From: Paracoccus indicus
GTDB lineage: Bacteria; Pseudomonadota; Alphaproteobacteria; Rhodobacterales; Rhodobacteraceae
DNA: 64,000 bases
Assembly (NCBI RefSeq): GCF_003056335.1
Contig: NZ_PYWA01000002.1
Location: 372,001-436,000 of the forward strand
Reading direction: 5' to 3'
Numbering within the stretch: position 1 is the first letter of the stretch; the number at the start of each line of letters is the position of its first letter. The notes under the pieces were generated by a model, which saw only the letters and a list, made by a program, of their open reading frames with translations, ran no database searches and had not been told where the DNA came from. Made by a program: the position numbers and the translations under genes. Positions 1 through 7,467 of the stretch are shown here, one piece after another.

Positions 1-2
1 TC

Positions 3-113
3 GCAGGCGACGGCACCATCGTCGCCGAGGTCGAATGCATCAACCTGGACCTGCGGGACGTGACGCGACCCTATCGCGCCGTCTCGGGGAAGGCGCCCAG
101 TCACCCCGAGTGA
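3..113 (+). CDS. DUF2948 family protein, C-terminal end only
   Basis: The window opens inside a gene. The third frame reads without a stop for 36 codons and ends in TGA at 111-113. The visible tail includes VECINLDLRDVTRPYRA and then SGKAPSHPE. This resembles the C-terminus of DUF2948 proteins, which sit directly upstream of hisD in many alphaproteobacteria. The function of that family is unknown. The stop lies 41 bases before the hisD start, so the two are probably cotranscribed. The family call rests on a short tail plus gene order and is moderately sure. Confidence 0.6.
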   Translation, partial: AGDGTIVAEVECINLDLRDVTRPYRAVSGKAPSHPE

Positions 114-154
114 CGGGCCGAAGGAAAGCCGCAAGGCTGCAAGGAACGAAGAAC

Positions 155-1468
155 ATGCCGGTCACGCTGAACATCACGGATGCCGATTTCGAACAGGGCT
201 TCCAGCGAATGCTGAACGCCAAGCGAGAGGACTCGGTCGACGTCAACACCACCGTCGCCAATATCATCGCCGATGTGCGCCATCGCGGCGATGCGGCGCT
301 TTGCGAGCTGACCGCGCGCTTCGACCGGCTGGAGCTGACGCCCGAAACCCTGCGCTTCACCGCAGCCGAGGTCGAGGAGCAGGTGGCCAAGGTCTCGCCT
401 GAGGATCGCGCCGCGCTGGCCTTGGCCGCCGAGCGCATCCGCGCCTATCACGCCCGCCAGATGCCCGAGGACGCCAGCTGGACCGACCCCGAAGGCGCGA
501 CTCTGGGCTGGCGGTGGTCGGCGGTATCGGCGGCGGGGCTTTACGTGCCGGGCGGGCAGGCGGCCTATCCCTCCAGCGTGCTGATGAACGCGATCCCGGC
601 GCGGGTGGCTGGGGTGGAACGTCTGGTCATCTGCGTGCCGACGCCGGACGGGGTGATCAACCCGCTGGTCCTGCTGGCGGCGCAGCTGTCCGGCGTCGAC
701 GAGATCTATCGCATTGGGGGAGCGCAGGCGGTGGCGGCGATGGCCTATGGCACCGACACGATGGCGCCCGTGGACAAGATCACCGGCCCCGGCAACGCTT
801 TCGTCGCCGCTGCCAAGCGTCAGGTCTTTGGCCGCGTCGGCATCGACATGATCGCCGGCCCCTCGGAGGTTCTGGTCATCGCAGATGGCGAACAGAACCC
901 CGAATGGCTGGCTTGGGACCTGCTGGCGCAGGCCGAACATGACGCCGATGCGCAATCCATCCTGATCACCACCGATCCCGCCATGGCCCGCGACGTTGCC
1001 GCCGAGGTTGAACGCATCATCCCGACGCTGGACCGCGCCGCCATCGCGGGGGCCAGCTGGCGCGATTACGGCACGCTGATCGTGGTCGAGGATCTGGATC
1101 AGGCCGCGCGCCTTTCGAACCGCATTGCCCCCGAGCACCTGGAACTTTGCGTGGTCGACCCCGAGGCGCTGGCCGCGAAATGCATCCACGCCGGTGCAAT
1201 CTTCCTCGGCGCGCATACCCCCGAAGCCGTCGGCGATTACGTCAGCGGGCCGAATCACGTGCTACCCACGGCGCGTTCGGCTCGGTTCAGTTCCGGGCTG
1301 TCGGTCATGGATTTCCTGAAGCGTACCACCATGGCGCGGCTGACACCGGGGGCACTGGCCGCCATCGGCCCCGCCGCCGTGCGTCTGGCCGCATCCGAGG
1401 GCTTGCAGGCGCATGGCGCTTCGGTTCAGGCTCGGTTGGGGACGCTGAACGAAAGGCCACGCGAATGA
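155..1468 (+). CDS. hisD: Histidinol dehydrogenase
   Basis: HisD catalyses the last two steps of histidine synthesis, oxidising L-histidinol to L-histidine with two NAD+ and one zinc ion, in the cytoplasm. The 437-residue product has the family's usual length. Visible motifs are the signature around IDMIAGPSE, the metal and active-site segments AQAEHDADA, APEHLEL, VGDYVSGPNHVLPT and a C-terminal LQAHGAS. The frame stays open upstream of 155, but ATG 155 gives the normal N-terminus (MPVTLNITD) and has AAGGAACGAA upstream as a ribosome binding site. The stop overlaps the next start in ATGA. No other his gene is in view, as is usual where hisD sits in a DUF2948-hisD-UPF0262-phosphatase cluster. 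Confidence 0.96.
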   Translation: MPVTLNITDADFEQGFQRMLNAKREDSVDVNTTVANIIADVRHRGDAALCELTARFDRLELTPETLRFTAAEVEEQVAKVSPEDRAALALAAERIRAYHARQMPEDASWTDPEGATLGWRWSAVSAAGLYVPGGQAAYPSSVLMNAIPARVAGVERLVICVPTPDGVINPLVLLAAQLSGVDEIYRIGGAQAVAAMAYGTDTMAPVDKITGPGNAFVAAAKRQVFGRVGIDMIAGPSEVLVIADGEQNPEWLAWDLLAQAEHDADAQSILITTDPAMARDVAAEVERIIPTLDRAAIAGASWRDYGTLIVVEDLDQAARLSNRIAPEHLELCVVDPEALAAKCIHAGAIFLGAHTPEAVGDYVSGPNHVLPTARSARFSSGLSVMDFLKRTTMARLTPGALAAIGPAAVRLAASEGLQAHGASVQARLGTLNERPRE

Positions 1469-1944
1469 GCCGCATCACCCGGATCGAGATCGACGACAGC
1501 GCCATTGCGCCCGCCACCCCGGAAATGGAGCAGGAGCGCCGCGTCGCGATCTTCGACCTGATCGAGGACAACAGTTTCGCGGTGCCCGGACGGGATGGCG
1601 CCGATGCGCCCGAAGGCCCCTTCGTGCTGGAACTCTGCATTCGCGAGGGCAGGCTGGTCTTCGACGTGGAAACCGAGACCGCCGAGAAGGTTGCCGAATT
1701 CCACCTGTCGCTTGGCCCCTTCCGGCAGGTGGTCAAGGATTACTTCCAGATCTGCCAAAGCTATTTCGACGCGGTGAAACGCTTGCCCCCCGCGCAGATC
1801 GAGGCGATCGACATGGCCCGGCGCGGCATCCACAACGAGGGCGCGCGCACCCTTCAGGAACGGCTGGAGGGCAAGGCCACGCTGGACATCGACACGGCCC
1901 GGCGCCTGTTCACCCTGATCTGCGCCCTGATCCCGCAAAGCTGA
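1465..1944 (+). CDS. UPF0262 family protein
   Basis: A 159-residue soluble protein of unknown function belonging to the alphaproteobacterial UPF0262 family. It starts MSRITRIEIDD and has the family-like stretch FHLSLGPFRQVVKDYF followed by RRGIHNEGARTLQERL. There is no signal peptide or membrane segment. The start overlaps the hisD stop (ATGA), which indicates translational coupling, and the phosphatase gene begins 4 bases after the stop. Its place between hisD and a low-molecular-weight phosphatase is conserved in Rhizobiales and Rhodobacterales. No function can be inferred from that order alone. Confidence 0.85.
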   Translation: MSRITRIEIDDSAIAPATPEMEQERRVAIFDLIEDNSFAVPGRDGADAPEGPFVLELCIREGRLVFDVETETAEKVAEFHLSLGPFRQVVKDYFQICQSYFDAVKRLPPAQIEAIDMARRGIHNEGARTLQERLEGKATLDIDTARRLFTLICALIPQS

Positions 1945-1948
1945 GATC

Positions 1949-2410
1949 ATGGCGCAGAACACGTTTCCCTCGTCGGTTCTGTTCTGCTGCGACCATAATG
2001 CCATCCGGTCGCCCATGGCCGAGGGCATGATGAAGAAGTTCTATGGTCATGCCGCCTATGTCCAATCCGCGGGCGTCAAGAACGACATGGATGTGGACGG
2101 TTTCGCTATCGCCGTCTGCGACGAGGTGGGCATCCCGCTGGCCAATCACCGCAGCCGCAGCTTCGACGAGATGCAGGATTGGGGCGACGACCTGGGCCAG
2201 TTCGACCTGATCATCGCCCTGTCGCCCGCCAGCCAGCGCATGGCGCTGGAAATGACGCGCCACGCCCATCTGGATATCGAATACTGGCCCATCATGGACC
2301 CGACCGGCCTGGCCGAGGGGCGCGAGGCCAAGCTGGCCGCCTATCGCCAGACCCGCGACCAGATCGAGAAGCGGATGCTGGAACGTTTCGGCCCCAGGCT
2401 GACGGACTAG
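1949..2410 (+). CDS. Low-molecular-weight protein-tyrosine-phosphatase-like protein
   Basis: A 153-residue protein of the LMW-PTP/arsenate-reductase fold. The phosphate-binding loop is C14-DHNAI-R20-S21, which keeps the CX5R(S) core, and D117-P118 (MDPTG) is the expected general acid loop. Compared with classical enzymes the loop is unusual: it has Asp-His after the cysteine and Ala-Ile before the arginine instead of the common C-x-G-N-x-C-R-S. A dephosphorylation activity is likely from the retained Cys/Arg/Asp, but the substrate is unknown. In related genomes infA and maf usually follow this gene. Here a convergent DUF1127 gene follows instead and the two genes share the palindromic CTAG at their stops. 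Confidence 0.82.
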   Translation: MAQNTFPSSVLFCCDHNAIRSPMAEGMMKKFYGHAAYVQSAGVKNDMDVDGFAIAVCDEVGIPLANHRSRSFDEMQDWGDDLGQFDLIIALSPASQRMALEMTRHAHLDIEYWPIMDPTGLAEGREAKLAAYRQTRDQIEKRMLERFGPRLTD

Positions 2411-2634
2411 CGCCGCCCCTTCCATCCGGCGGGGATGTCCCATGCCGCGCGGGCCAGCTCCTGTTCTACCTGGGCACGCGTCACCCCGATATCCTGCAAT
2501 TGGGCATCCGTCAGCCGCGCCAGATCGATGCGCGTGCGCCGGACGTCGAAGATAGTCAGCAACCGCTCCAGCCAGTGGGTGCGGGGGATGATGCCATGGC
2601 CGGTGACGACGCGGACGAGGGATGTGGACGACAT
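2407..2634 (-). CDS. DUF1127 domain small protein
   Basis: A 75-residue basic protein with a DUF1127 (YjiS-like) segment at about residues 20-53: HWLERLLTIFDVRRTR followed by LTDAQLQDIGVT. DUF1127 proteins are small, arginine-rich and abundant in Rhodobacteraceae. Some are stress-induced or involved in RNA and phosphate metabolism, but this member's role is unknown. The ATG complements 2632-2634 and no strong ribosome binding site is visible. It is transcribed away from the LysR gene across an intergenic region holding three palindromes, so it is the obvious candidate target of that regulator. Its stop shares CTAG with the phosphatase stop. Confidence 0.75.
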   Translation of the reverse strand: MSSTSLVRVVTGHGIIPRTHWLERLLTIFDVRRTRIDLARLTDAQLQDIGVTRAQVEQELARAAWDIPAGWKGRR

Positions 2635-2674
2635 GCTTCAACTCCGTTGATCGAATGCATCAGATTTGGTGATG

Positions 2675-2709
2675 GATCGGGAATTTCCGATCTTGGTTAT
2701 TGATCAATA
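2675..2709. promoter_or_regulatory. Two palindromes in the DUF1127/LysR divergent region
   Basis: GATCGG-GAATTT-CCGATC (2675-2692) is an 18-base dyad with one mismatched pair. TATTGATCAATA (2698-2709) is a perfect 12-base dyad. Both lie in the AT-richer gap between divergent starts, where a regulator would be expected to bind. Which protein binds is not known. Confidence 0.4.
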
Positions 2710-2723
2710 GCTGCGGTTTTCCT

Positions 2724-2738
2724 ATTCGAGAAACGAAT
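2724..2738. promoter_or_regulatory. Candidate LysR-type T-N11-A operator
   Basis: ATTCG-AGAAA-CGAAT is a perfect inverted repeat with T2725 and A2737 separated by 11 bases. This is the classic LysR-type recognition architecture (T-N11-A inside a short dyad). It lies 46 bases before the LysR start and about 90 bases before the divergent DUF1127 start, which fits autoregulation and control of the neighbour. Confidence 0.5.
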
Positions 2739-2783
2739 GGTTTTGATGGGTCCCATCACGGATCGTGAAAGGTTGGCTTGGGC

Positions 2784-3647
2784 ATGCGAAATCTGGACAT
2801 TGCGACGTTGCGCTCGCTTCAGGCGGTCGCCGAATACGGCACCGTCACGCGGGCGGCCGAATCGCTGAACATGACGCAGAGCGCGCTCTCGATGCAGATG
2901 AAGCGGCTGGAGGATCTGTTCGGGCGGCCCATGCTGACCAAGGCGGGGCGCGGTGTCGTGCTGTCGGATCTGGCGCTGGATCTGCTGGGTGAAAGCCGCA
3001 AGCTGGTGGCGCTGAACGATGCGATCCTCTCGCGCTTCACGGGCGTGCAGCCTGCGACGCGGCTGCGGGTCGGGCTGACGACCGACTGGCTGTTTACCAA
3101 GGTGGCACAGACGGTGCGGGCCTTCCGGCAGGACCAGCCGCGGGTCGAACTGGTGATGAACCACGCCCGCAGCAAGGATCTGCGGGTGCAGATGAAGCGT
3201 GGCGAACATGACGTGATCCTGACGACGGAATTCGACGCGCCACCGGGGGCGATCCATCTGGCCAAGGTCGATCTGGCCTGGTTCGGGGCCGTCGGGGGCG
3301 AGGCATGGCGCCAGCGTCCGCTGCCCGTCGCCGACAGCGCCCATTGCGCATACCACCCCGTCGGGATGGCAGCGCTGGATCAGGCGGGGATCGAGTGGTT
3401 GCAGGTTGCCAGCGATGGCGGAAGCGAGACCTGGCGCGTCTTGGCGGCGGCGGACCTGGGTGTGACGCTGCTGCCGCGCGGCATCACTCAGCCGGGACTG
3501 GAAGTGGTGGACCATGGCGGGACGCTGCCGCCGTTGCCGCCGACATGGCTGAACGTCTACGTGGCAGATGGTCCGGCCCGCCATGTCGCCGCCGATTTCG
3601 CAGGCTATCTGCGGCGCGTGGTCTGCGAGGTTGCAGCGGCAGCTTAA
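2784..3647 (+). CDS. LysR-family transcriptional regulator
   Basis: A 287-residue DNA-binding regulator. The N-terminal winged helix-turn-helix spans about residues 3-60 (LRSLQAVAEYGTVTRAAESL, then MTQSALSMQMKRLEDLFG). An effector-binding domain of the periplasmic-binding-protein type follows. ATG 2784 gives the standard MRNLDIATLRSL start, and AAAGG at 2768-2772 may serve as ribosome binding site. A TTG at 2778 is a weaker alternative. It is divergent from DUF1127 and convergent with edd. The effector cannot be read from the sequence. An Entner-Doudoroff role is not implied, because the edd promoter lies at the far end of edd and carries a different operator. Confidence 0.88.
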   Translation: MRNLDIATLRSLQAVAEYGTVTRAAESLNMTQSALSMQMKRLEDLFGRPMLTKAGRGVVLSDLALDLLGESRKLVALNDAILSRFTGVQPATRLRVGLTTDWLFTKVAQTVRAFRQDQPRVELVMNHARSKDLRVQMKRGEHDVILTTEFDAPPGAIHLAKVDLAWFGAVGGEAWRQRPLPVADSAHCAYHPVGMAALDQAGIEWLQVASDGGSETWRVLAAADLGVTLLPRGITQPGLEVVDHGGTLPPLPPTWLNVYVADGPARHVAADFAGYLRRVVCEVAAAA

Positions 3648-3654
3648 GGGTTAT

Positions 3655-3679
3655 CCCCCCGCAGGCACCCTGCGGAGGG
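3655..3679. terminator. Bidirectional terminator hairpin between lysR and edd
   Basis: CCGCAGG-CAC-CCTGCGG (3659-3675) forms a 7-bp stem that can be extended by C/G pairs after one mismatch to 3655-3679. It lies between two convergent stops. There is no clear T-run on either side. Confidence 0.5.
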
Positions 3680-3691
3680 AAAGAGTGTTCA

Positions 3692-5494
3692 TCAGACGAC
3701 GACGCCTGCGCCTTCGGTTGCGGGACCGGCAACGGCGCGGAAGGCTGCGAACATCTCGCGGCCCAGGCCTTCGCTGCTGTCCGAATTGTCGAAGGCAACC
3801 GGTTCGCGGCTTTCAAAATCGGGCGCCAGGCATTCCAGCCGTCCCGATGCCGCATCCAGCCGCACCAGGTCACCATCCTGCACGCGCGCCAGCGGCCCAC
3901 CCATCGCCGCCTCGGGCGAGACGTGGATGGCTGCGGGTACCTTGCCCGAGGCACCCGACATGCGCCCGTCGGTGACCAGCGCCACTTTCAGACCCCGATC
4001 CTGCAGCACCGCCAGCGTCGGCGTCAGCGAGTGCAGCTCCGGCATGCCGTTGGCGCGCGGGCCCTGGAAACGGACGATGACGATGGTGTCCTCGGTGAAC
4101 TCTCCGGCGCGGAAGGCGGTCTTGACCGATTCCTGGTCGGAGAAGACGCGGGCCTTTGCCTCGATCACGTGACGCTCGGGGGCGACGGCGCTGATCTTGA
4201 TGACACCGCGACCCAGGTTGCCCTCCAGCTGCTTCAACCCGCCGGTCTTGGCGAAGGGGTCCGAGGCGGAGCGCAGGATGCGGTCGTTCAGCGTGTCCTT
4301 GGCGCCGGCTTCCCAACGCACGCGGCCATCGTCCAGCTTGGGTTCGGCGGTATAGCCGTCCAGCCCCGTCCCATTGATCGTCTTGACGTCGGGATGCAGC
4401 AGGCCCGATTCCAGCAGCTGACCGATCATGTAGCCAAGACCGCCGGCTGCGTGGAAATGGTTCACGTCGGCCAGCCCGTTGGGATAGACGCGCGCCATCA
4501 GCGGCACGTTTTCCGAGAGGTCGTGGAAATCCTCGATATCCAGCAGCACGCCTGCAGCACGCGCCATGGCGGGCAGGTGCAGGACCAAGTTGGTCGAACC
4601 GCCCGTGGCCATCAGGCCCACCATGCCGTTCACGAAGGCGCGCTCGTCCAGAACCTGACCGGCGGGCAGATAATCGTTGCCAAGGTTGGTGATGGCGGCG
4701 GCGCGTTCGACGGCAGCGACGGTCAGCGCCTCGCGCAGGGGGGTGTTGGGGTTCACGAAGCTGGAACCGGGCAGGTGCAGGCCCATGAACTCCATCAGCA
4801 TCTGGTTGGTGTTCGCGGTGCCATAGAAGGTGCAGGTGCCTGCGCTGTGATAGCTGGCCATCTCGGCCTTCATCAGCTCATCCCGACCGATCTCGCCGGT
4901 GGCGAATTGCTGGCGAACCTTGGATTTCTCGTCGTTGGGCAGACCCGAGGGCATGGGACCCGCCGGTACGAAGACGGCCGGGATATGACCAAAGGTCGCC
5001 GCCGCGATGATCAGGCCCGGCACGATCTTGTCGCAGACGCCCAGATACATCGCCGAATCAAAGCAGTCGTGCGACAGCGCCACGCCCGCCGCCAAGGCGA
5101 TCACATCGCGCGAAAACAGCGACAGCTCCATCCCCGGGCGGCCTTGGGTCACGCCGTCGCACATCGCGGGCACGCCGCCCGCGACCTGCACCGTCGCACC
5201 CGCCGCGCGTCCCGCCTGGCGGATCCGTTCGGGGTAGTGCTCGAAGGGCTGATGCGCCGACAGCATGTCGTTATAGGCCGAGACGATGCCGATGTTCGGT
5301 TTGCGCGTCGTTGCCATGTCCTCCTTGTCGGACATGGCGGCATAAGCATGGGCCTGGTTGCCGCAGGACAGGTGGGCGCGGGCCGGACCTTCCTGGGCGG
5401 CGCGGGCGATCTTTGCCAGATAGGCCGTGCGGGATTTCAGCGAACGTTCGCGGATGCGGTCTGTCACCCGGTCGATGGTGGCGTGAAGGGTCAT
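3692..5494 (-). CDS. edd: Phosphogluconate dehydratase (Entner-Doudoroff)
   Basis: Edd converts 6-phosphogluconate to 2-keto-3-deoxy-6-phosphogluconate with an iron-sulfur cluster, the committing step of the Entner-Doudoroff pathway. The 600-residue product has family length and shows IlvD/Edd landmarks: [52 protein letters not shown] and [18 protein letters not shown]. An upstream in-frame ATG at 5512 exists, but AGGAGG sits 6 bases before the ATG complementing 5492-5494, so [10 protein letters not shown] is the start. The promoter just upstream contains a LacI-type dyad shared with zwf. The aldolase gene eda, often next to edd, is not in the window. Confidence 0.96.
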   Translation of the reverse strand: MTLHATIDRVTDRIRERSLKSRTAYLAKIARAAQEGPARAHLSCGNQAHAYAAMSDKEDMATTRKPNIGIVSAYNDMLSAHQPFEHYPERIRQAGRAAGATVQVAGGVPAMCDGVTQGRPGMELSLFSRDVIALAAGVALSHDCFDSAMYLGVCDKIVPGLIIAAATFGHIPAVFVPAGPMPSGLPNDEKSKVRQQFATGEIGRDELMKAEMASYHSAGTCTFYGTANTNQMLMEFMGLHLPGSSFVNPNTPLREALTVAAVERAAAITNLGNDYLPAGQVLDERAFVNGMVGLMATGGSTNLVLHLPAMARAAGVLLDIEDFHDLSENVPLMARVYPNGLADVNHFHAAGGLGYMIGQLLESGLLHPDVKTINGTGLDGYTAEPKLDDGRVRWEAGAKDTLNDRILRSASDPFAKTGGLKQLEGNLGRGVIKISAVAPERHVIEAKARVFSDQESVKTAFRAGEFTEDTIVIVRFQGPRANGMPELHSLTPTLAVLQDRGLKVALVTDGRMSGASGKVPAAIHVSPEAAMGGPLARVQDGDLVRLDAASGRLECLAPDFESREPVAFDNSDSSEGLGREMFAAFRAVAGPATEGAGVVV

Positions 5495-5520
5495 GGCGGG
5501 CCTCCTGTTCATTTGCGGCG

Positions 5521-5549
5521 ACTATAATCCGTTAGCGTTAACGGTTCAA
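5521..5549 (-). promoter_or_regulatory. edd promoter
   Basis: Read on the minus strand, TTGAAC (complement of 5544-5549), a 17-base spacer and TATAGT (complement of 5521-5526) form a near-consensus housekeeping promoter. The spacer is almost filled by the operator dyad described at 5529-5544. The -10 box is about 27 bases from the chosen edd start. Confidence 0.7.
5529..5544. promoter_or_regulatory. LacI-type operator in the edd promoter
   Basis: CCGTTAGC|GTTAACGG is a 16-base dyad centred on CG with a single mismatched pair. Its core GTTAnCGnTAAC (5531-5542) recurs upstream of zwf at 7419-7430. LacI-family sites are typically even dyads centred on CG. In Rhodobacter sphaeroides the LacI-family protein CceR represses Entner-Doudoroff genes and is released by 6-phosphogluconate. 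Assigning this site to a CceR orthologue is inference. Confidence 0.65.
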
Positions 5550-5674
5550 CCGCTGCCTGTGCAGATCGTGCCCCCTGTGCCGCAAATTCGCGCGATTTCG
5601 CCGGATCGGCGGGCCGGGGCGGCTTGTGCGACGGGTGGTCCCGTGTCAGATCACCCGCGAAAGGATTTTTTCCA

Positions 5675-6868
5675 ATGAATGATCTGCCCGTCCTGCGCCT
5701 GCGTCCGAAATCGAAACCCCAGGCCATCCGCCACGGTTTCCCATGGGTCTTTGCCGATGAGGCCGTGCTGGACCGCCGCACCAAGGCCCTGCCTGCGGGC
5801 GGTTTCGCCGTGCTGGAAGATGCCGAGCGTCGTCCCCTTGCGCTGGTGACGGTGAACCCCGTGTCCAAGATCATCGGGCGGGTCATGGATCTGGATGTCG
5901 ATACCCAGATCGACGGGGCATGGCTGCGCGCCAAGCTGTCCCGCGCGCTGGAGATGCGCGAGCGGCTTTACGACCAGCCCTTCTATCGCCTGGTCCATGC
6001 CGAGGCCGACGGCCTGCCGGGCCTGATCATCGACCGTTTCGGCGATGCCGCCGTGATCCAGCCTAATGCCGCTTGGTCCGACAACATGGCCAATGAGATC
6101 GCCGACGCCTTGATCGAGGTCGCGGGCATCAAGACCGTCATCGCCAATGGCCAAGGCCGTGCGCGCGGTCTGGAAGGTCTGGCCGAGCGTATGGACGTGC
6201 TGCGGGGCGATGCGCCCGAGGCGCCCGTGCAGGTCTCGATGAACGGTGCGATCTATCTGGCCGACATGATGGGCGGTCAGAAGACCGGTCTGTTCTATGA
6301 CCAGCGCCCGAACCACGCCTTCGCACAGCGCCTGTCCAAGGGCGCGACCGTGCTGGACGTCTTCAGCCATGTGGGCGGCTTCGGCCTTGCGGCTCTGGCA
6401 GCCGGCGCAACCCATGCGACCGCCGTCGACGGCAGCGCGCCCGCGCTGAAGCTGGCGCAGGGTGGGGCCGAGGCGATGGGTGCCGCCGACCGCTTCGAGA
6501 CCATGCAGTCGGACGCTTTCAAGGCGCTGGAAACGCTGGCCGAACAGGGCCGTCAATTCGATGTCGTCATCTGCGACCCGCCCGCCTTCGCACCATCGAA
6601 ATCGGCGCTGGACGCGGGCCTGCGGGCCTATGAGCGCGTGGCCAAGCTGGCCGCGCCGCTGGTCGCGCCGGGCGGTTATCTGGGCCTCTGCAGCTGCTCG
6701 CATGCCGCCGATCTGACGGCCTTCCGCAACTCCAGCGCGCGGGGCATCGGGCGCGGCGGTCGTCGCGGCGTGCTGATCCATACGGGGCAGGCCGGTCCCG
6801 ACCATCCGACGCTGCCGCAGCTGGCGGAAACGGGCTACCTCAAGTCGCTGTTCTTCCGGCTGGATTGA
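5675..6868 (+). CDS. RlmI-like class I SAM-dependent RNA methyltransferase
   Basis: A 397-residue protein with an N-terminal PUA-like domain (about residues 5-75) and a C-terminal Rossmann methyltransferase. Motifs include DGLPGLIIDRFGD, the SAM-binding segment VLDVFSHVGGFGLAALAAGA, and VICDPPAFAPSKSA with the catalytic-loop CDPPAF. The family includes RlmI, which makes m5C1962 in 23S rRNA, so an rRNA cytosine-C5 activity is likely but the exact position is inferred. ATG 5675 is chosen because AAGGA lies at 5661-5665, and the open frame further upstream (to 5624) looks non-coding. The stop overlaps the PIN gene start (TGATG). Confidence 0.85.
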   Translation: MNDLPVLRLRPKSKPQAIRHGFPWVFADEAVLDRRTKALPAGGFAVLEDAERRPLALVTVNPVSKIIGRVMDLDVDTQIDGAWLRAKLSRALEMRERLYDQPFYRLVHAEADGLPGLIIDRFGDAAVIQPNAAWSDNMANEIADALIEVAGIKTVIANGQGRARGLEGLAERMDVLRGDAPEAPVQVSMNGAIYLADMMGGQKTGLFYDQRPNHAFAQRLSKGATVLDVFSHVGGFGLAALAAGATHATAVDGSAPALKLAQGGAEAMGAADRFETMQSDAFKALETLAEQGRQFDVVICDPPAFAPSKSALDAGLRAYERVAKLAAPLVAPGGYLGLCSCSHAADLTAFRNSSARGIGRGGRRGVLIHTGQAGPDHPTLPQLAETGYLKSLFFRLD

Positions 6869-7407
6869 TGCGCGCCGTTTTGGACACCAATGTCCTGTTC
6901 CCCACCATCCTGCGCGAGATCCTCTGCGATCTGGCGCAGGAGGGGCGGTTCACGGCATTGTGGTCCGAACGTATCCTCGAGGAATGGCGCCGTGCCGCCC
7001 TGCGGATCGGCCCCGATGCGGGCGCCGTTGCCGGGGCCGAGATCGCCATGCTGCGTCTGCGCTTTCCGGATGCAATCCTGCCCGATGACGGGCAGGCGGT
7101 CATCGACCTGAATTTCCCCGACCCCGCCGATCGCCATGTCGCCGAGGCTGCGCTGGCAGGGCAGGCGTCGCTGATCGTCACGGCGAACCTGCGCGATTTT
7201 CCCCAAGGCCTGATGGCAGGGCTGGGCCTGCGGGCCATCCACCCCGATGCCTTCCTGCTGGACCTGTTCCGCGAAGATCCCGCATCGGTCACTCGCATCG
7301 TTCGCGCCGCCTGCGACAAGGCCGTCGCGATGGGGGGTGACATGACCCCCGTGCAGATGTTGAAACGAGGCAAGCTGCCGCGACTTGCCAAGGCAGTGGG
7401 CGGTTGA
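6868..7407 (+). CDS. PIN-domain protein without a visible antitoxin
   Basis: A 179-residue protein with a PIN-type nuclease domain. The first acidic residue is in MRAVLDTNVLFP (D6), with further candidate metal ligands E38, D88 (DPADRHV) and D110 (ANLRDF). PIN domains are Mg2+/Mn2+-dependent RNases, many of them VapC toxins. The gene is coupled to the preceding methyltransferase by TGATG, and no small antitoxin-like gene lies on either side. The C-terminal extension of about 45 residues after the PIN core is longer than in VapC. An RNA-processing role linked to the methyltransferase partner is as plausible as a toxin role. Neither is shown by sequence. Confidence 0.75.
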   Translation: MRAVLDTNVLFPTILREILCDLAQEGRFTALWSERILEEWRRAALRIGPDAGAVAGAEIAMLRLRFPDAILPDDGQAVIDLNFPDPADRHVAEAALAGQASLIVTANLRDFPQGLMAGLGLRAIHPDAFLLDLFREDPASVTRIVRAACDKAVAMGGDMTPVQMLKRGKLPRLAKAVGG

Positions 7408-7432
7408 ACGCCGTTGCCGTTATCGCTAACAA
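7404..7432 (+). promoter_or_regulatory. zwf promoter
   Basis: TTGAAC (7404-7409), a 17-base spacer and TAACAA (7427-7432) form a plausible promoter, weaker at -10 than the edd promoter but with the same -35 hexamer. The operator at 7419-7430 overlaps the spacer and the -10 box. The -35 box overlaps the stop of the PIN gene. Confidence 0.5.
7419..7430. promoter_or_regulatory. LacI-type operator in the zwf promoter
   Basis: GTTATCGCTAAC fits the same GTTAnCGnTAAC core as the edd operator and is also centred on CG. Its position over the -10 region fits repression by occlusion. The shared element links zwf-pgl-pgi and edd into one likely regulon, matching the known targets of CceR in R. sphaeroides. 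Confidence 0.65.
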
Positions 7433-7467
7433 GAGTTATGGCGGAAGCCACCCATAAGGAGGACAGC

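Noticed and set aside
3305-5527. A 740-codon open frame antisense to edd that also runs over the lysR end
   Set aside because: It would overlap two well-supported genes and has no motif of its own. It is a GC-driven shadow frame.
6868-7407. PIN gene as the toxin of a toxin-antitoxin pair
   Set aside because: There is no antitoxin-sized gene upstream or downstream: the flanking genes are a methyltransferase and zwf with its promoter.
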